Source: Actinomyces viscosus
GTDB lineage: Bacteria; Bacteroidota; Bacteroidia; Flavobacteriales_D; Crocinitomicaceae
Direction: 5' to 3'
Assembly: GCA_943326975.2 (NCBI GenBank)
Contig: CALPVI020000011.1
Location: 1-14,976, forward strand
Length of the DNA stretch: 14,976 nucleotides
Below are positions 1-7,774 of this stretch, in pieces. Position numbers and translations under genes: made by a program. How positions within the stretch are numbered: the first letter of the stretch is position 1; each line of letters begins with the position of its first letter. The notes under the pieces are model-generated. The model was given only the letters and a program-made list of their open reading frames with translations. It ran no database searches and was not told where the DNA came from.

Positions 1-1214
1 CTTTCTGGATTTTCTAACATTTCTTTTACTTTCACTAAGAAACCAACTGACTCTTTACCATCAATGATTCTATGATCATAAGATAACGCTAAATACATAA
101 TTGGACGAATCTCCACTTTTCCATTAATTGCAACTGGACGCTCAACGATGTTGTGCATTCCTAAAATTGCAGATTGTGGAGGATTGATAATTGGTGTAGA
201 CAACATCGAACCAAATACACCACCATTAGTGATTGTAAATGTTCCACCTGTCATTTCATCTGGCGTGATTTTTCCATCTCTTGCTTTAATCGCTAATCTT
301 TTGATTTCTTTTTCGATTTCAGCTAATGACATTTGTTCAGCATTACGAACAACTGGTACCATTAATCCTTTTGGAGAAGATACTGCTACCCCTATGTCTG
401 CATAGTTATGGTAAATAATTTCGTTTCCGTCAATCATACCATTTACTGCAGGAAAAATATTTAATGCTTCTGTTACTGCTTTTGTGAAGAAAGACATAAA
501 ACCTAAATTCACATCATGGTGTTTCGCAAAAGCATCTTTGTATTTCGCTCTTAAATCCATGATTGGTTTCATATCAACTTCGTTGAAAGTAGTCAACATA
601 GCTGTTTCGTTTTTCACTGAAACCAAACGCTCAGCAATTTTACGACGCATCATTGACATTTTTTCACGACTTTGCTCACGTGTACCACCCCAACCTTGAA
701 CAGCATCTGCAGAGAAACCTCCACTCAACGCCGCTAGTACGTCTTGTTTTGTGATTCTTCCATCTCTACCTGAAGCTTGCACTTTATTTGCAGGAACTCC
801 ATTTTCAGCCATGATTTTCGCTGCAGCTACAGAAGGTGTTCCTGAAGCATAATTTGCTTTTTCATTAACTGGATTTGGACTTGGCGCTGCAGCAGCTACA
901 GGAGCTTTTTCTGCAACAGGCGCTGCTTTTTCTTCTACTTTTGGCGCTACAGGAGCACTTCCTGCAGGACGTTCAGCTGAAGTATCAATCAAACAAACTA
1001 CTGCTCCAACTTTTACAGCGTCACCTTCAGCAGCTTTTAATGTAATAATACCACTTTCTTCTGCTGGTAACTCTAATGTTGCTTTATCAGAATCAACCTC
1101 TGCAATCGCTTGGTCTTTTTCTACATAATCACCATCTGATACTAACCATTGAGCAATTTCTACTTCTGAAATAGACTCACCTGGACTTGGAACTTTCATT
1201 TCTAATACTGACAT
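1..1214 (-). CDS. odhB: Dihydrolipoyllysine succinyltransferase, E2 of the 2-oxoglutarate dehydrogenase complex (3' end outside window)
   Basis: E2 core of the 2-oxoglutarate dehydrogenase complex; it moves the succinyl group from E1 to CoA through a swinging lipoyl arm in the cytoplasm. About 404 codons are visible from an ATG at 1212-1214 (start MSVLEMKVPSPGES). The N-terminal lipoyl domain carries VDSDKATLEL with the lipoylated lysine near residue 44. An Ala/Pro-rich linker (about 80-120) follows, then a peripheral subunit-binding domain (about 127-163, ASGRDGRITKQDV), and the catalytic domain with SYDHRIIDG (His and Asp of the acyltransferase site) close to the window edge. The frame runs off at base 1, so only the last few residues should be missing. 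It lies 166 bp downstream of the E1 gene on the same strand, as expected for co-transcription. The KATLEL lipoyl site and the pairing with sucA favour succinyltransferase over the pyruvate E2. Confidence 0.95.
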   Translation of the reverse strand, partial: MSVLEMKVPSPGESISEVEIAQWLVSDGDYVEKDQAIAEVDSDKATLELPAEESGIITLKAAEGDAVKVGAVVCLIDTSAERPAGSAPVAPKVEEKAAPVAEKAPVAAAAPSPNPVNEKANYASGTPSVAAAKIMAENGVPANKVQASGRDGRITKQDVLAALSGGFSADAVQGWGGTREQSREKMSMMRRKIAERLVSVKNETAMLTTFNEVDMKPIMDLRAKYKDAFAKHHDVNLGFMSFFTKAVTEALNIFPAVNGMIDGNEIIYHNYADIGVAVSSPKGLMVPVVRNAEQMSLAEIEKEIKRLAIKARDGKITPDEMTGGTFTITNGGVFGSMLSTPIINPPQSAILGMHNIVERPVAINGKVEIRPIMYLALSYDHRIIDGKESVGFLVKVKEMLENPE

Positions 1215-1245
1215 AGTATCTATTTTTAAGTTTTTAATCTTATCC

Positions 1246-1275
1246 TCCCCCTCAATCCCCCTCCAAAAGGGGGAA
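1246..1275. repeat. C-rich repeat with short hairpin between odhB and sucA
   Basis: Two tandem TCCCCCTC-type units are followed by a perfect 7-bp inverted repeat (TCCCCCT at 1256-1262, AGGGGGA at 1268-1274) around a 5-nt loop. In this AT-rich genome such a C/G run stands out sharply. It sits in the spacer of the sucA-odhB pair, with no U run on the downstream (minus) side, so it looks more like a dispersed intergenic repeat or an RNA stability/attenuation hairpin than a full terminator. My impression that similar C5/G5 hairpins are common between genes in Flavobacteriia is recollection, not something shown here. Confidence 0.5.
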
Positions 1276-1380
1276 GAAGTTTAGATTCATTTTTTTATTT
1301 TACCCTCTATTAATGAGTATATATAAAAGCAGACTGAGTAGATTTTTAGAAACATTTAGTTTCTGAAAATCGTATCGAAG

Positions 1381-4104
1381 TTATGCTTTAACTGAAGCGT
1401 ATTTGAATAAATTATCAAATAATTGCTTCAAACGTTTTTTATGTAATTGTGACGAACCTTCTGCTGCTGCTGCTGATGCATTACGCGTAATTCCAACAAA
1501 AGGAATGTGTCTTAAGTTCATTGCAATGTGCATCCATGCTCCCATATTTGCGGGTTCTTCTTGAGCCCAGATAATAGTTGATGCATTTTTATATTTCGCT
1601 ATAACTGCTTCTATTTGCGTTTGAGGAATTGGGTATAATTGCTCAACACGAACAAATGCCATATTCTCCACTCCTAATTCAGCTGCTTTCACTTTCATTT
1701 CATAATAGAATTTACCTGTACAGAAAACAACTGTATCGATATTTTCTACTTTTGCTGCTGCATCATCAATTACTTCTTGGAAAGAACCTGATGCCATTTC
1801 ATCTAAAGTGGAAACTGCATCTGGATAACGTAATAACATTTTTGGAGAGAAAACTACTAATGGTTTTCTAAAATCTCTCACTAATTGTCTTCTCAATAAA
1901 TGGAAATGATTCGCTGGCGTTGTTGTATTCACAACTTGAATATTTTCATCTGCACATTGAATTAAGAAACGTTCCATTCGTGCACTTGAATGCTCTGCTC
2001 CTTGACCTTCATACCCGTGTGGTAACAACATCACTAAACCACTTTGTGTAGACCATTTGTCCTCACCAGCAGTTATGAATTGATCTACCATAATTTGAGC
2101 TCCATTGAAGAAATCTCCAAATTGTGCCTCCCAAATTGTTAACCCTTTTGGTGTAGCTAATGAATATCCATATTCAAAACCTAAAACACCGTATTCAGAT
2201 AATAATGAATTGTAAACAGAGAATTTTGCTTGTCCTTCTTTTAACAAGTTCAAAGTAATGATCTCTTCTTCAGTATCCTCAGTCTTTACTACAGCGTGAC
2301 GGTGAGAAAAAGTTCCACGTTCAACATCTTGACCAGAAATACGAACAGGATGACCTTGATCTAATAATGTAGCATATGCCAACATTTCAGCAGATCCCCA
2401 ATCTAATTTATCTTCTGTAATTGCTTTTAATCGATCTTCAAAGATTTTGGAAATTTTACGGAAGTATTTTTTTCCTTCAGGAAGGGTAGCTAATTTAGTT
2501 CCTAGTTCTAATAATTTCGCCTTATTCACTCCTGTTTCTGGAGATTTTTCGAAATCCTCAGCGAATCCGTGTTTGTATCCTTCCCAAGTTGAACTTAAGA
2601 AATCATATACAATTGCTTTATCATTTTGACGAGAAATTTCATATTCTTCATCCAAATGAGCATTAAAATCTGCTTCTAATTTTGTTGCAACTTCTTTTGT
2701 AATGACACCCTCAGCCATTAACTGATCGAAATAAATCTCTTTCGGATTTGGGTGTTTTGCAATAATGTTATATAAACTTGGTTGCGTGAATTTTGGCTCA
2801 TCACCTTCGTTGTGTCCGTATTTACGGTAACATAACAAATCGATAAAAATATCTCTATTGAATTGCTGACGGTATTCCATCGCTATTTCAATTGCTTGTG
2901 TAACTGCCTCAACATCATCTCCATTTACATGGAAAACTGGACATAAAGTAGTTTTAGCTACATCTGTACAATAAGTTGAAGAACGAGCATCTAAATAGTT
3001 TGTTGTAAATCCAACTTGGTTATTTACTACAATGTGAATAGTACCACCTGCTCTGAAACTATCTAATTGTGCCATTTGAATTACTTCATACACAATTCCT
3101 TGTCCAGCAACAGCAGCATCACCATGAATCATTACTGGGCAAACTTTATTCTCATCATGTAAAACGTGATCTACTTTTGCTCTTGCAATACCTTGAACAA
3201 CTGGATCAACTGCTTCTAAATGTGAAGGGTTTGGTGCTAACGTTAAACCAACTGATTTTCCATTTGCTAAAGTAACTTGAGAAGTATAACCTTGGTGGTA
3301 CTTAACATCACCATCAAAAACATGGTCAGCATCAAATTCTTTTCCTTCAAATTCAGAAAAAATATCTTTCGGTCTTTTTTGGAAAATATTTGTCAATGTA
3401 TTCAAACGACCACGGTGAGCCATTCCCATTACGAAATATTCAACTCCTAAATCAGAACCTTTATTTACCAAAGTATCTAATGCTGGAATCAAAGCTTCTC
3501 CTCCTTCGATAGAGAAACGTTTTTGGCCAACAAATTTCTTACCTAAATAAGCTTCGAAATTAGTTGCTTGATTTAATTTTTTATAAATCTCCAATTTACG
3601 ATTCGCATCATATTTTGGACGATTTTTTAATTCAATTTTATTTTTAATCCACTCTAATCTTTCTGGTTCGCGCATGTATACGAATTCAATACCGATTGAT
3701 TGGCAATATGTCTCTTCTAAGTGACTGATAATTTCTTGTAACGTTGCTGCTCCAATTCCAACTTCAGCTCCTGCTTGAAAAACTGTTGTTAAATCTGCCG
3801 TTTCCAAACCAAAATTTTCAATGTCTAAAGTAGGAGAGTAATGTCTACGCTCACGAACAGGATTCGTTTTTGTAAACAAATGGCCTCTTGTACGATATCC
3901 ATTGATTAAGTTTAAAACTTTAAATTCTTTTTGGAAGTTTTCAGGAATCTCTCCTCCATCTTCATAATTTGTACGAGCAAAATCGAAGCCTTCGAAGAAT
4001 TTTTTCCAACCAATATCCACGCTTTCGGGATCTTGTTGGTATGATTTATACAAATGATCTATCGCTGATACATCTGCATTTCCTACGTATGTTACTTTAT
4101 CCAT
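1381..4104 (-). CDS. sucA: 2-oxoglutarate dehydrogenase E1 component (thiamine diphosphate-dependent)
   Basis: Decarboxylates 2-oxoglutarate and passes the succinyl group to lipoyl-E2 in the TCA cycle. The protein is about 907 aa, the usual length for bacterial SucA. The N-terminus (YVGNADVSAIDHLYKSYQQD) is the E2-docking type. Visible family motifs, numbered from the chosen start, include MGMAHRGRLN (about 226), PNPSHLEAVDP (about 292), HGDAAVAGQG with a cofactor-binding Asp (about 328), HVNGDDVEAV (about 392) and YRKYGHNEGDEP (about 426), followed by the transketolase-like pyrimidine-binding half and C-terminal domain. I chose the ATG at 4102-4104 (MDKVTY) instead of one five codons upstream, because a TAACTTTG promoter element at 4130-4137 would put the transcript start close to the upstream ATG and because typical SucA N-termini align here. 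No clear Shine-Dalgarno is present. odhB follows on the same strand. Confidence 0.96.
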   Translation of the reverse strand: MDKVTYVGNADVSAIDHLYKSYQQDPESVDIGWKKFFEGFDFARTNYEDGGEIPENFQKEFKVLNLINGYRTRGHLFTKTNPVRERRHYSPTLDIENFGLETADLTTVFQAGAEVGIGAATLQEIISHLEETYCQSIGIEFVYMREPERLEWIKNKIELKNRPKYDANRKLEIYKKLNQATNFEAYLGKKFVGQKRFSIEGGEALIPALDTLVNKGSDLGVEYFVMGMAHRGRLNTLTNIFQKRPKDIFSEFEGKEFDADHVFDGDVKYHQGYTSQVTLANGKSVGLTLAPNPSHLEAVDPVVQGIARAKVDHVLHDENKVCPVMIHGDAAVAGQGIVYEVIQMAQLDSFRAGGTIHIVVNNQVGFTTNYLDARSSTYCTDVAKTTLCPVFHVNGDDVEAVTQAIEIAMEYRQQFNRDIFIDLLCYRKYGHNEGDEPKFTQPSLYNIIAKHPNPKEIYFDQLMAEGVITKEVATKLEADFNAHLDEEYEISRQNDKAIVYDFLSSTWEGYKHGFAEDFEKSPETGVNKAKLLELGTKLATLPEGKKYFRKISKIFEDRLKAITEDKLDWGSAEMLAYATLLDQGHPVRISGQDVERGTFSHRHAVVKTEDTEEEIITLNLLKEGQAKFSVYNSLLSEYGVLGFEYGYSLATPKGLTIWEAQFGDFFNGAQIMVDQFITAGEDKWSTQSGLVMLLPHGYEGQGAEHSSARMERFLIQCADENIQVVNTTTPANHFHLLRRQLVRDFRKPLVVFSPKMLLRYPDAVSTLDEMASGSFQEVIDDAAAKVENIDTVVFCTGKFYYEMKVKAAELGVENMAFVRVEQLYPIPQTQIEAVIAKYKNASTIIWAQEEPANMGAWMHIAMNLRHIPFVGITRNASAAAAEGSSQLHKKRLKQLFDNLFKYASVKA

Positions 4105-4129
4105 ATCTTTTGTGCACACTAATGGGGGG

Positions 4130-4137
4130 CAAAGTTA
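4130..4137 (-). promoter_or_regulatory. Candidate -7 promoter element of sucA
   Basis: Read on the minus strand this is TAACTTTG, a full match to the Bacteroidota -7 consensus TAnnTTTG, ending 25 bases before the chosen sucA ATG. No TTG was found at the expected -33 distance, so only half of the promoter is supported. It suggests sucA-odhB can be transcribed independently of hutI. Confidence 0.5.
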
Positions 4138-4219
4138 TGTAATAATATGGTTATATTTAGGTAAAATGAATGTTTTTTTTTGACTTTTAGACAAAAGCTG
4201 TTTGTTGATAGATTAAATG

Positions 4220-4251
4220 TTCTAAGTCTTGAAGATATTAGACTTTTAGAA
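4220..4251. other. Hairpin between hutI and sucA
   Basis: TTCT and AAGTCT at 4220-4229 pair with AGACTT at 4240-4245 and AGAA at 4248-4251, giving a 10-bp stem with a 2-nt bulge and a 10-nt loop. On the minus strand it follows the hutI stop by about 40 bases. There is no strong U run after it, so it may be a weak terminator or RNA-end stabiliser for hutI mRNA rather than a canonical one. The rest of the 185-bp spacer is AT-rich and, apart from the sucA promoter element, unremarkable. Confidence 0.3.
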
Positions 4252-4289
4252 GTTAAAAATCAGACAATTTTAGGTTGATTTTTTATATC

Positions 4290-5525
4290 TTAACAAATAA
4301 GTCGTTCAATATGATTATCTCCAAAAGCATAAGGTATATATGCCAAAGAAGGAATTTCTTTTGTGATGATGATTGGTGTTTTCTTTCCAATCGAAATTGT
4401 TCCATGTGTTGTTGAAATCCCCATTGCATACGCCGCGTTAATTGTTAATGCATTTAAAGCTTCTTCAGGTGTTAAACGCATTTTTACACAAGCTAATGAA
4501 AATACAAATTGCAAATTGCCGCTTGGCGTAGTTCCAGGATTGAAATCACTAGCTAATGCAACAGGTAGATCATTCTCTATTAATTTTCGAGCATTACCAT
4601 AAGGTATATTGATAAAATGAGAACAACTTGGTAATAAAGTTGGCATGGTACTCGAACCTTTTAACGCAGCAATGTCGTCATCTCCAATTTCTTCTAAATG
4701 ATCCACCGAAAGTGCATTTAATTCTACCGCCTTTCTAACGCCTCCCATGATCGAAAATTGATTCACATGCACTTTTGGAATTAACCCATATTTTGCACCA
4801 GCTTCAAAAATCTCTGTCATTTCTTCTACTGAAAAATAATTTCTTTCACAAAAAGCATCAATGTAATCAGCTAATTTTTCCTCTGCAATTTTTGGCAACA
4901 TTTCATTGATAATCAAATCGATGTATCCTCTATGATTTTCTTTGTATTCTTTTGGAAAAGCATGTGCTCCTAAAAATGTTGCTTTGATTTCAATATCACA
5001 CGCTTCTTTTAAACGTTTGATTACTCGTAACATTTTGATTTCAGCTTCAACAGATAAACCATATCCTGATTTAATCTCCAATGCACCTGTTCCGTATGAT
5101 TTCAATAATTCAACGCGTTTCTTTGCTTGTTCAAACAGCTCATCTTCAGACATATTCGCTAATCGACCAGCTGAATTTAGAATGCCGCCGCCTTTTGCTG
5201 CAATTTCTTCATAAGTTAAACCATGAATTTTATCAATGAATTCCTCTTCACGACTTTTTGCAAAAACAGTATGCGTATGTGCGTCACAAAATGCTGGTAA
5301 AACAAATTTCCCTTCTGCATCAATTACTTCTAAATCTCTCCAATCAAGAATACCTCCCCAATCTTCCATTGCGCCATAATCAATTATTTCACCATTATCA
5401 ATTGCTAAATAGGCATTTTCTATTATTGGCAAAGATTTCATCTCCTTACCTTTTAAGAAAGAAGGAAAATTTTCACCTGCCTGAACTAAACCTTTGATGT
5501 TTTTGATAATGATTCTTGAATTCAT
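4290..5525 (-). CDS. hutI: Imidazolonepropionase (histidine utilisation)
   Basis: Metal-dependent amidohydrolase that opens 4-imidazolone-5-propanoate to N-formimino-L-glutamate, the third step of histidine breakdown. The 411-aa length fits the family. Visible are the metal site DAHTHT (His83, His85), KSGYGL (about 152-157), GAHAFP (His188), KVHVNQ (His253), VDHLEE (His276) and ASDFNPG with the catalytic-type Asp327. The start MNSRIIIKN opens the usual beta-strand that joins the C-terminus in the small amidohydrolase domain. The gene is divergent from glutamate dehydrogenase (377-bp spacer) and upstream of sucA on the same strand. No other hut gene is in the window, so the pathway must be completed elsewhere. 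On the minus strand a near-match TAATTTAG about 30 bases upstream of the ATG could be its -7 box, but this is weak. Confidence 0.95.
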   Translation of the reverse strand: MNSRIIIKNIKGLVQAGENFPSFLKGKEMKSLPIIENAYLAIDNGEIIDYGAMEDWGGILDWRDLEVIDAEGKFVLPAFCDAHTHTVFAKSREEEFIDKIHGLTYEEIAAKGGGILNSAGRLANMSEDELFEQAKKRVELLKSYGTGALEIKSGYGLSVEAEIKMLRVIKRLKEACDIEIKATFLGAHAFPKEYKENHRGYIDLIINEMLPKIAEEKLADYIDAFCERNYFSVEEMTEIFEAGAKYGLIPKVHVNQFSIMGGVRKAVELNALSVDHLEEIGDDDIAALKGSSTMPTLLPSCSHFINIPYGNARKLIENDLPVALASDFNPGTTPSGNLQFVFSLACVKMRLTPEEALNALTINAAYAMGISTTHGTISIGKKTPIIITKEIPSLAYIPYAFGDNHIERLIC

Positions 5526-5788
5526 ATTTGTCCTTATATATTGGCTGCTAAATTAGTAAAAATGGCACTCAACTTAGATGGATTAGCAACCATTTTCAGT
5601 AATTTTTTAAATAAAAATACAAGTCAATCACACCTTTATCAATTACTTTTCATCAAATTGATTCATTTTAATTTAAAAAGATTCATTCAAAAAGTCAATA
5701 AAAATCAATGTTTCAAAGAAATAAAAAGTTAAAAATTAAACATTTAGATAGTTTCTTTAAAAAAGTCTTTTTTTTGCGATAAAAAACA
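5526..5788. other. AT-rich divergent spacer, no gene seen
   Basis: This is the left part of the 377-bp spacer between the divergent hutI and gdh genes. It is very AT-rich with many A and T runs. A 63-codon plus-strand frame from 5541 was considered non-coding: it has low-complexity composition, no homology I recognise, and would overlap the hutI promoter region. Any operator controlling both genes should lie here, but I see no convincing palindrome. Confidence 0.6.
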
Positions 5789-5796
5789 TAAATTTG
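5789..5796 (+). promoter_or_regulatory. Candidate -7 promoter element of glutamate dehydrogenase
   Basis: TAAATTTG matches the Bacteroidota -7 consensus TAnnTTTG. The nearest TTG (5774-5776) is only 12 bases upstream, shorter than the usual 17-19, so the -33 element is doubtful. If used, it would give an AT-rich 5' leader of about 100 nt before the ATG at 5903. Confidence 0.45.
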
Positions 5797-5902
5797 ACGG
5801 CGTTAAACTGGTATTAAAACAAAAATAATTTTTTATTATGTTTTTATTGTTTTAAAATCTGATAATAACTAGAGAAAGAACATAATTTATAATAAGTTAA
5901 GA

Positions 5903-7180
5903 ATGGTTACTGAAGTCAAAAAACCAAAAGGGATGTATGAAAGTGTTATGCACCAATTTGAAACTGCTGCAAACATAATGGGCTTAAATGCCGACATCAA
6001 AAAAATCCTTGCATTCACAAACAACGAAATCGTTGTAAATTTTCCTGTAAAATTGGATGATGGATCAATTCAAGTATTTACTGGATATCGTGTTCAACAT
6101 AACAATGCATTAGGACCATACAAAGGAGGACTTCGTTACCATCCATCAGTTGATATTGATGCTGCGAGAGCGTTAGCAATGTGGATGACTTGGAAAACTT
6201 CTTTAGCTGGTTTACCTTATGGTGGTGGTAAAGGTGGGGTTCAATTAGACCCTTCAAAATATTCGCATAGTGAATTAGAAAGAATTACTCGTCGTTTTGC
6301 TTTTGCTTTAGGAGACAATATCGGGCCGGATTATGATATTCCTGCACCTGATGTAAATACAAATTCTCAAACAATGGCTTGGATAGCCGATACTTATATG
6401 TCAACTAAAAATCCAGCTATCAGAAATAGTATGTCTCATGTAGTTACTGGTAAGCCTCTAGGTTCTGGAGGTTTAGAAGGACGTGATAGAGCAACAGGAT
6501 TTGGAGTTGTTGTTTCTTTACAAGCATGGGCAGATTGGAAAAAAACAACTTTAAAAGATAAAAAATACATCGTTCAAGGTTTTGGAAATGTTGGTCAATG
6601 GGCATCTTTATTCATGAAAGAAAAAGGAGCAATATTAACTGCAGTACAAGATCACTCTGGAACAATCTTTAACGAAAATGGTATTGATCCAGAAGATTTG
6701 TTAGCATACGCATCTCAAAACAAAGGAGCAGTTGCAGGTTATTCTAAAGCTTCTTCAATTGAAGGAAGCACTTTCTTTGGATTAGATTGTGAAATTTGTA
6801 TTCCAGCTGCTCTGGGTAACCAAATTACTGAAATCAACGCTCATGAAGTGAAAGCGAAAGTAATTGCTGAAGGTGCAAATGGACCATTAAATCCAGAGGG
6901 TGAAGCAATTTTGTTAGCTAATAAAGTAGATATCATTCCTGATATTTTATGTAATTCAGGTGGTGTAATCGGAAGTTACTACGAATGGTTACAAAACAAA
7001 AGTGGTGAAATCTGGACAATGGATGATGTAATCGATAAATTAGAGAAAAAAGTATTGACATCATTTAACAATGTGGTTGAAACTGCTGAAGAATTTAAAA
7101 CAGATTTCAGAAATGCTGCTTACATTTTCGCAATCAAACGTATTGAAAGAACATACACGCAAAGAGGTATTTTCCCATAA
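5903..7180 (+). CDS. gdhA: Glutamate dehydrogenase (Glu/Leu/Phe/Val dehydrogenase family)
   Basis: Interconverts glutamate and 2-oxoglutarate plus ammonia. The 425-aa protein has the complete hexameric-type layout. The substrate domain contains GPYKGGLRYHP (Lys74), the catalytic LPYGGGKGGV (Lys110) and PAPDVNT (Asp150). The nucleotide-binding Rossmann domain carries the fingerprint GFGNVG (226-231), followed by CNSGGVIGSYYEW near the end. The GFGNVG motif and the length of about 425 resemble NAD-linked catabolic enzymes of the RocG/GudB kind more than the longer NADP biosynthetic form, but cofactor choice is inference. The gene stands alone between its own leader and a strong terminator. Its product, 2-oxoglutarate, is the substrate of the neighbouring SucA-OdhB, and its substrate is an end product of the HutI pathway. 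Confidence 0.93.
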   Translation: MVTEVKKPKGMYESVMHQFETAANIMGLNADIKKILAFTNNEIVVNFPVKLDDGSIQVFTGYRVQHNNALGPYKGGLRYHPSVDIDAARALAMWMTWKTSLAGLPYGGGKGGVQLDPSKYSHSELERITRRFAFALGDNIGPDYDIPAPDVNTNSQTMAWIADTYMSTKNPAIRNSMSHVVTGKPLGSGGLEGRDRATGFGVVVSLQAWADWKKTTLKDKKYIVQGFGNVGQWASLFMKEKGAILTAVQDHSGTIFNENGIDPEDLLAYASQNKGAVAGYSKASSIEGSTFFGLDCEICIPAALGNQITEINAHEVKAKVIAEGANGPLNPEGEAILLANKVDIIPDILCNSGGVIGSYYEWLQNKSGEIWTMDDVIDKLEKKVLTSFNNVVETAEEFKTDFRNAAYIFAIKRIERTYTQRGIFP

Positions 7181-7209
7181 ATAATTGAAATCATTTATTT
7201 CATAGCAAG

Positions 7210-7242
7210 GGTGTACGAGAAATCGATACACCTTTTTTTTTT
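7210..7242 (+). terminator. Rho-independent terminator of gdhA
   Basis: Stem GGTGTA-CGA, GAAA tetraloop, TCG, one bulged A, TACACC, then a run of ten T (7233-7242). It lies 29 bases after the gdhA stop codon and is a textbook intrinsic terminator. Confidence 0.9.
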
Positions 7243-7329
7243 AGCTGAATCTCTTCAGTTTCTTTAATCAAAACTCTAACTCTTGAATTGCATCCCAAAT
7301 AAAAAAAGAGAATTTTTTCATTAATTAAT

Positions 7330-7358
7330 TTGCAGTTTAAATTAAATACTTAACTTTG
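7330..7358 (+). promoter_or_regulatory. Promoter of tRNA-Leu
   Basis: TTG at 7330-7332, an 18-bp spacer and TAACTTTG at 7351-7358 exactly match the Bacteroidota TTG / TAnnTTTG promoter. Transcription would begin near 7365, leaving a 5' leader of about 50 nt before the tRNA. This is the clearest promoter in the window. Confidence 0.8.
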
Positions 7359-7395
7359 CATTCGCTTATCAAGTCGAGATAAGTTTTTTGAAATA

Positions 7396-7410
7396 ATGAC
7401 TTAAAGTCAT
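7396..7410. promoter_or_regulatory. 15-nt palindrome in the tRNA 5' leader
   Basis: ATGACTT-A-AAGTCAT is perfectly self-complementary around a central A and ends four bases before the mature tRNA. It may fold as a 5-bp hairpin in the precursor, close to the RNase P cleavage point, or be a protein-binding site. Its role is unknown. Confidence 0.35.
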
Positions 7411-7414
7411 ATTT

Positions 7415-7495
7415 GCCCAGGTGGCGGAATTGGTAGACGCGCTGGATTCAAAATCCAGTTCCACTGGAGTGCGGGTTCGATTCCCGCCCTGGGTA
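7415..7495 (+). tRNA. tRNA-Leu (anticodon CAA)
   Basis: Class II tRNA. The acceptor stem is GCCCAGG with CCTGGGT (one G-U at the first pair) and discriminator A at 7495. The D arm contains AATTGGTAGA. The anticodon stem CTGGA/TCCAG (7442-7446 / 7454-7458) encloses the loop TTCAAAA with anticodon CAA at 7449-7451. A long variable arm follows, then the T arm GCGGG-TTCGATT-CCCGC. CCA is not encoded (CAA follows). It decodes UUG. It has its own promoter and is followed immediately by a strong hairpin. Confidence 0.95.
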
Positions 7496-7496
7496 C

Positions 7497-7544
7497 AAAA
7501 CAGAATGGGAAGCAGAATGAGAATGATGCTTCCCATTTTGTTTT
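7497..7544 (+). terminator. Long hairpin directly after tRNA-Leu (site H1)
   Basis: Left arm 7497-7514 and right arm 7527-7544 form an 18-bp stem with a single G-U pair (core AATGGGAAGCA / TGCTTCCCATT) around the 12-nt loop GAATGAGAATGA. The stem is flanked by an A-rich and a T-rich side, so it can terminate transcription in either direction. It begins one base after the tRNA. The loop is also nearly complementary (13/14) to 7546-7559 just downstream. Similar hairpins occur at 9843 and 11833. Confidence 0.75.
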
Positions 7545-7666
7545 TCATCATTCTGATTCTCCTTCTCACTCTTAATAATTCAATTTTCTTTACGATCTTC
7601 CTTTTTTACAGAATGAAAATGACGCTTCTCATGTTTTTCATCATTTTCATTCTCTTTGTCACTCTT
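7515..7666. repeat. Degenerate tandem repeat after tRNA-Leu (7515-7573 and 7611-7666)
   Basis: The two units align with about seven substitutions and a 3-nt gap. Each starts GAATGAxAATGA and ends TCACTCTT. The second has lost the long outer stem but keeps a perfect 13-bp inverted repeat (7610-7622 with 7641-7653). The rest of the 279-bp spacer to the next gene is T-rich and contains no gene that I can support. Confidence 0.6.
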
Positions 7667-7749
7667 TCATCGATTTTTCTTCATTTTTTTCTTAAAATAT
7701 TTCATTTCCCCATTTTGTATTTTCATAATATTCCCTAACTTCAATAGAG

Positions 7750-7760
7750 TTAATTATTAA
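7750..7760. promoter_or_regulatory. Short palindrome upstream of the first S23-type gene
   Basis: TTAAT-T-ATTAA ends 14 bases before the ATG. The second copy of the gene has a different palindrome at almost the same distance (12065-12078), and both are followed by ATTAAAA-(T/C)-ACGT-like sequence. It is a possible operator, weak on its own because the region is AT-rich. Confidence 0.25.
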
Positions 7761-7774
7761 AATACGTCTGAATC

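Noticed and set aside
5541..5732. 63-codon plus-strand frame between hutI and gdhA
   Set aside because: Low complexity, covers the hutI promoter region, no ribosome-binding site or recognisable family.
7369..7569. 66-codon minus-strand frame across the tRNA gene
   Set aside because: It is the antisense reading of tRNA-Leu and its hairpin; the CTQGGNRTRTP-type peptide is the usual artefact.
7421..7738. 105-codon plus-strand frame beginning inside the tRNA
   Set aside because: It starts within the tRNA and continues through the tandem repeat with Phe/Leu/Ile low complexity.
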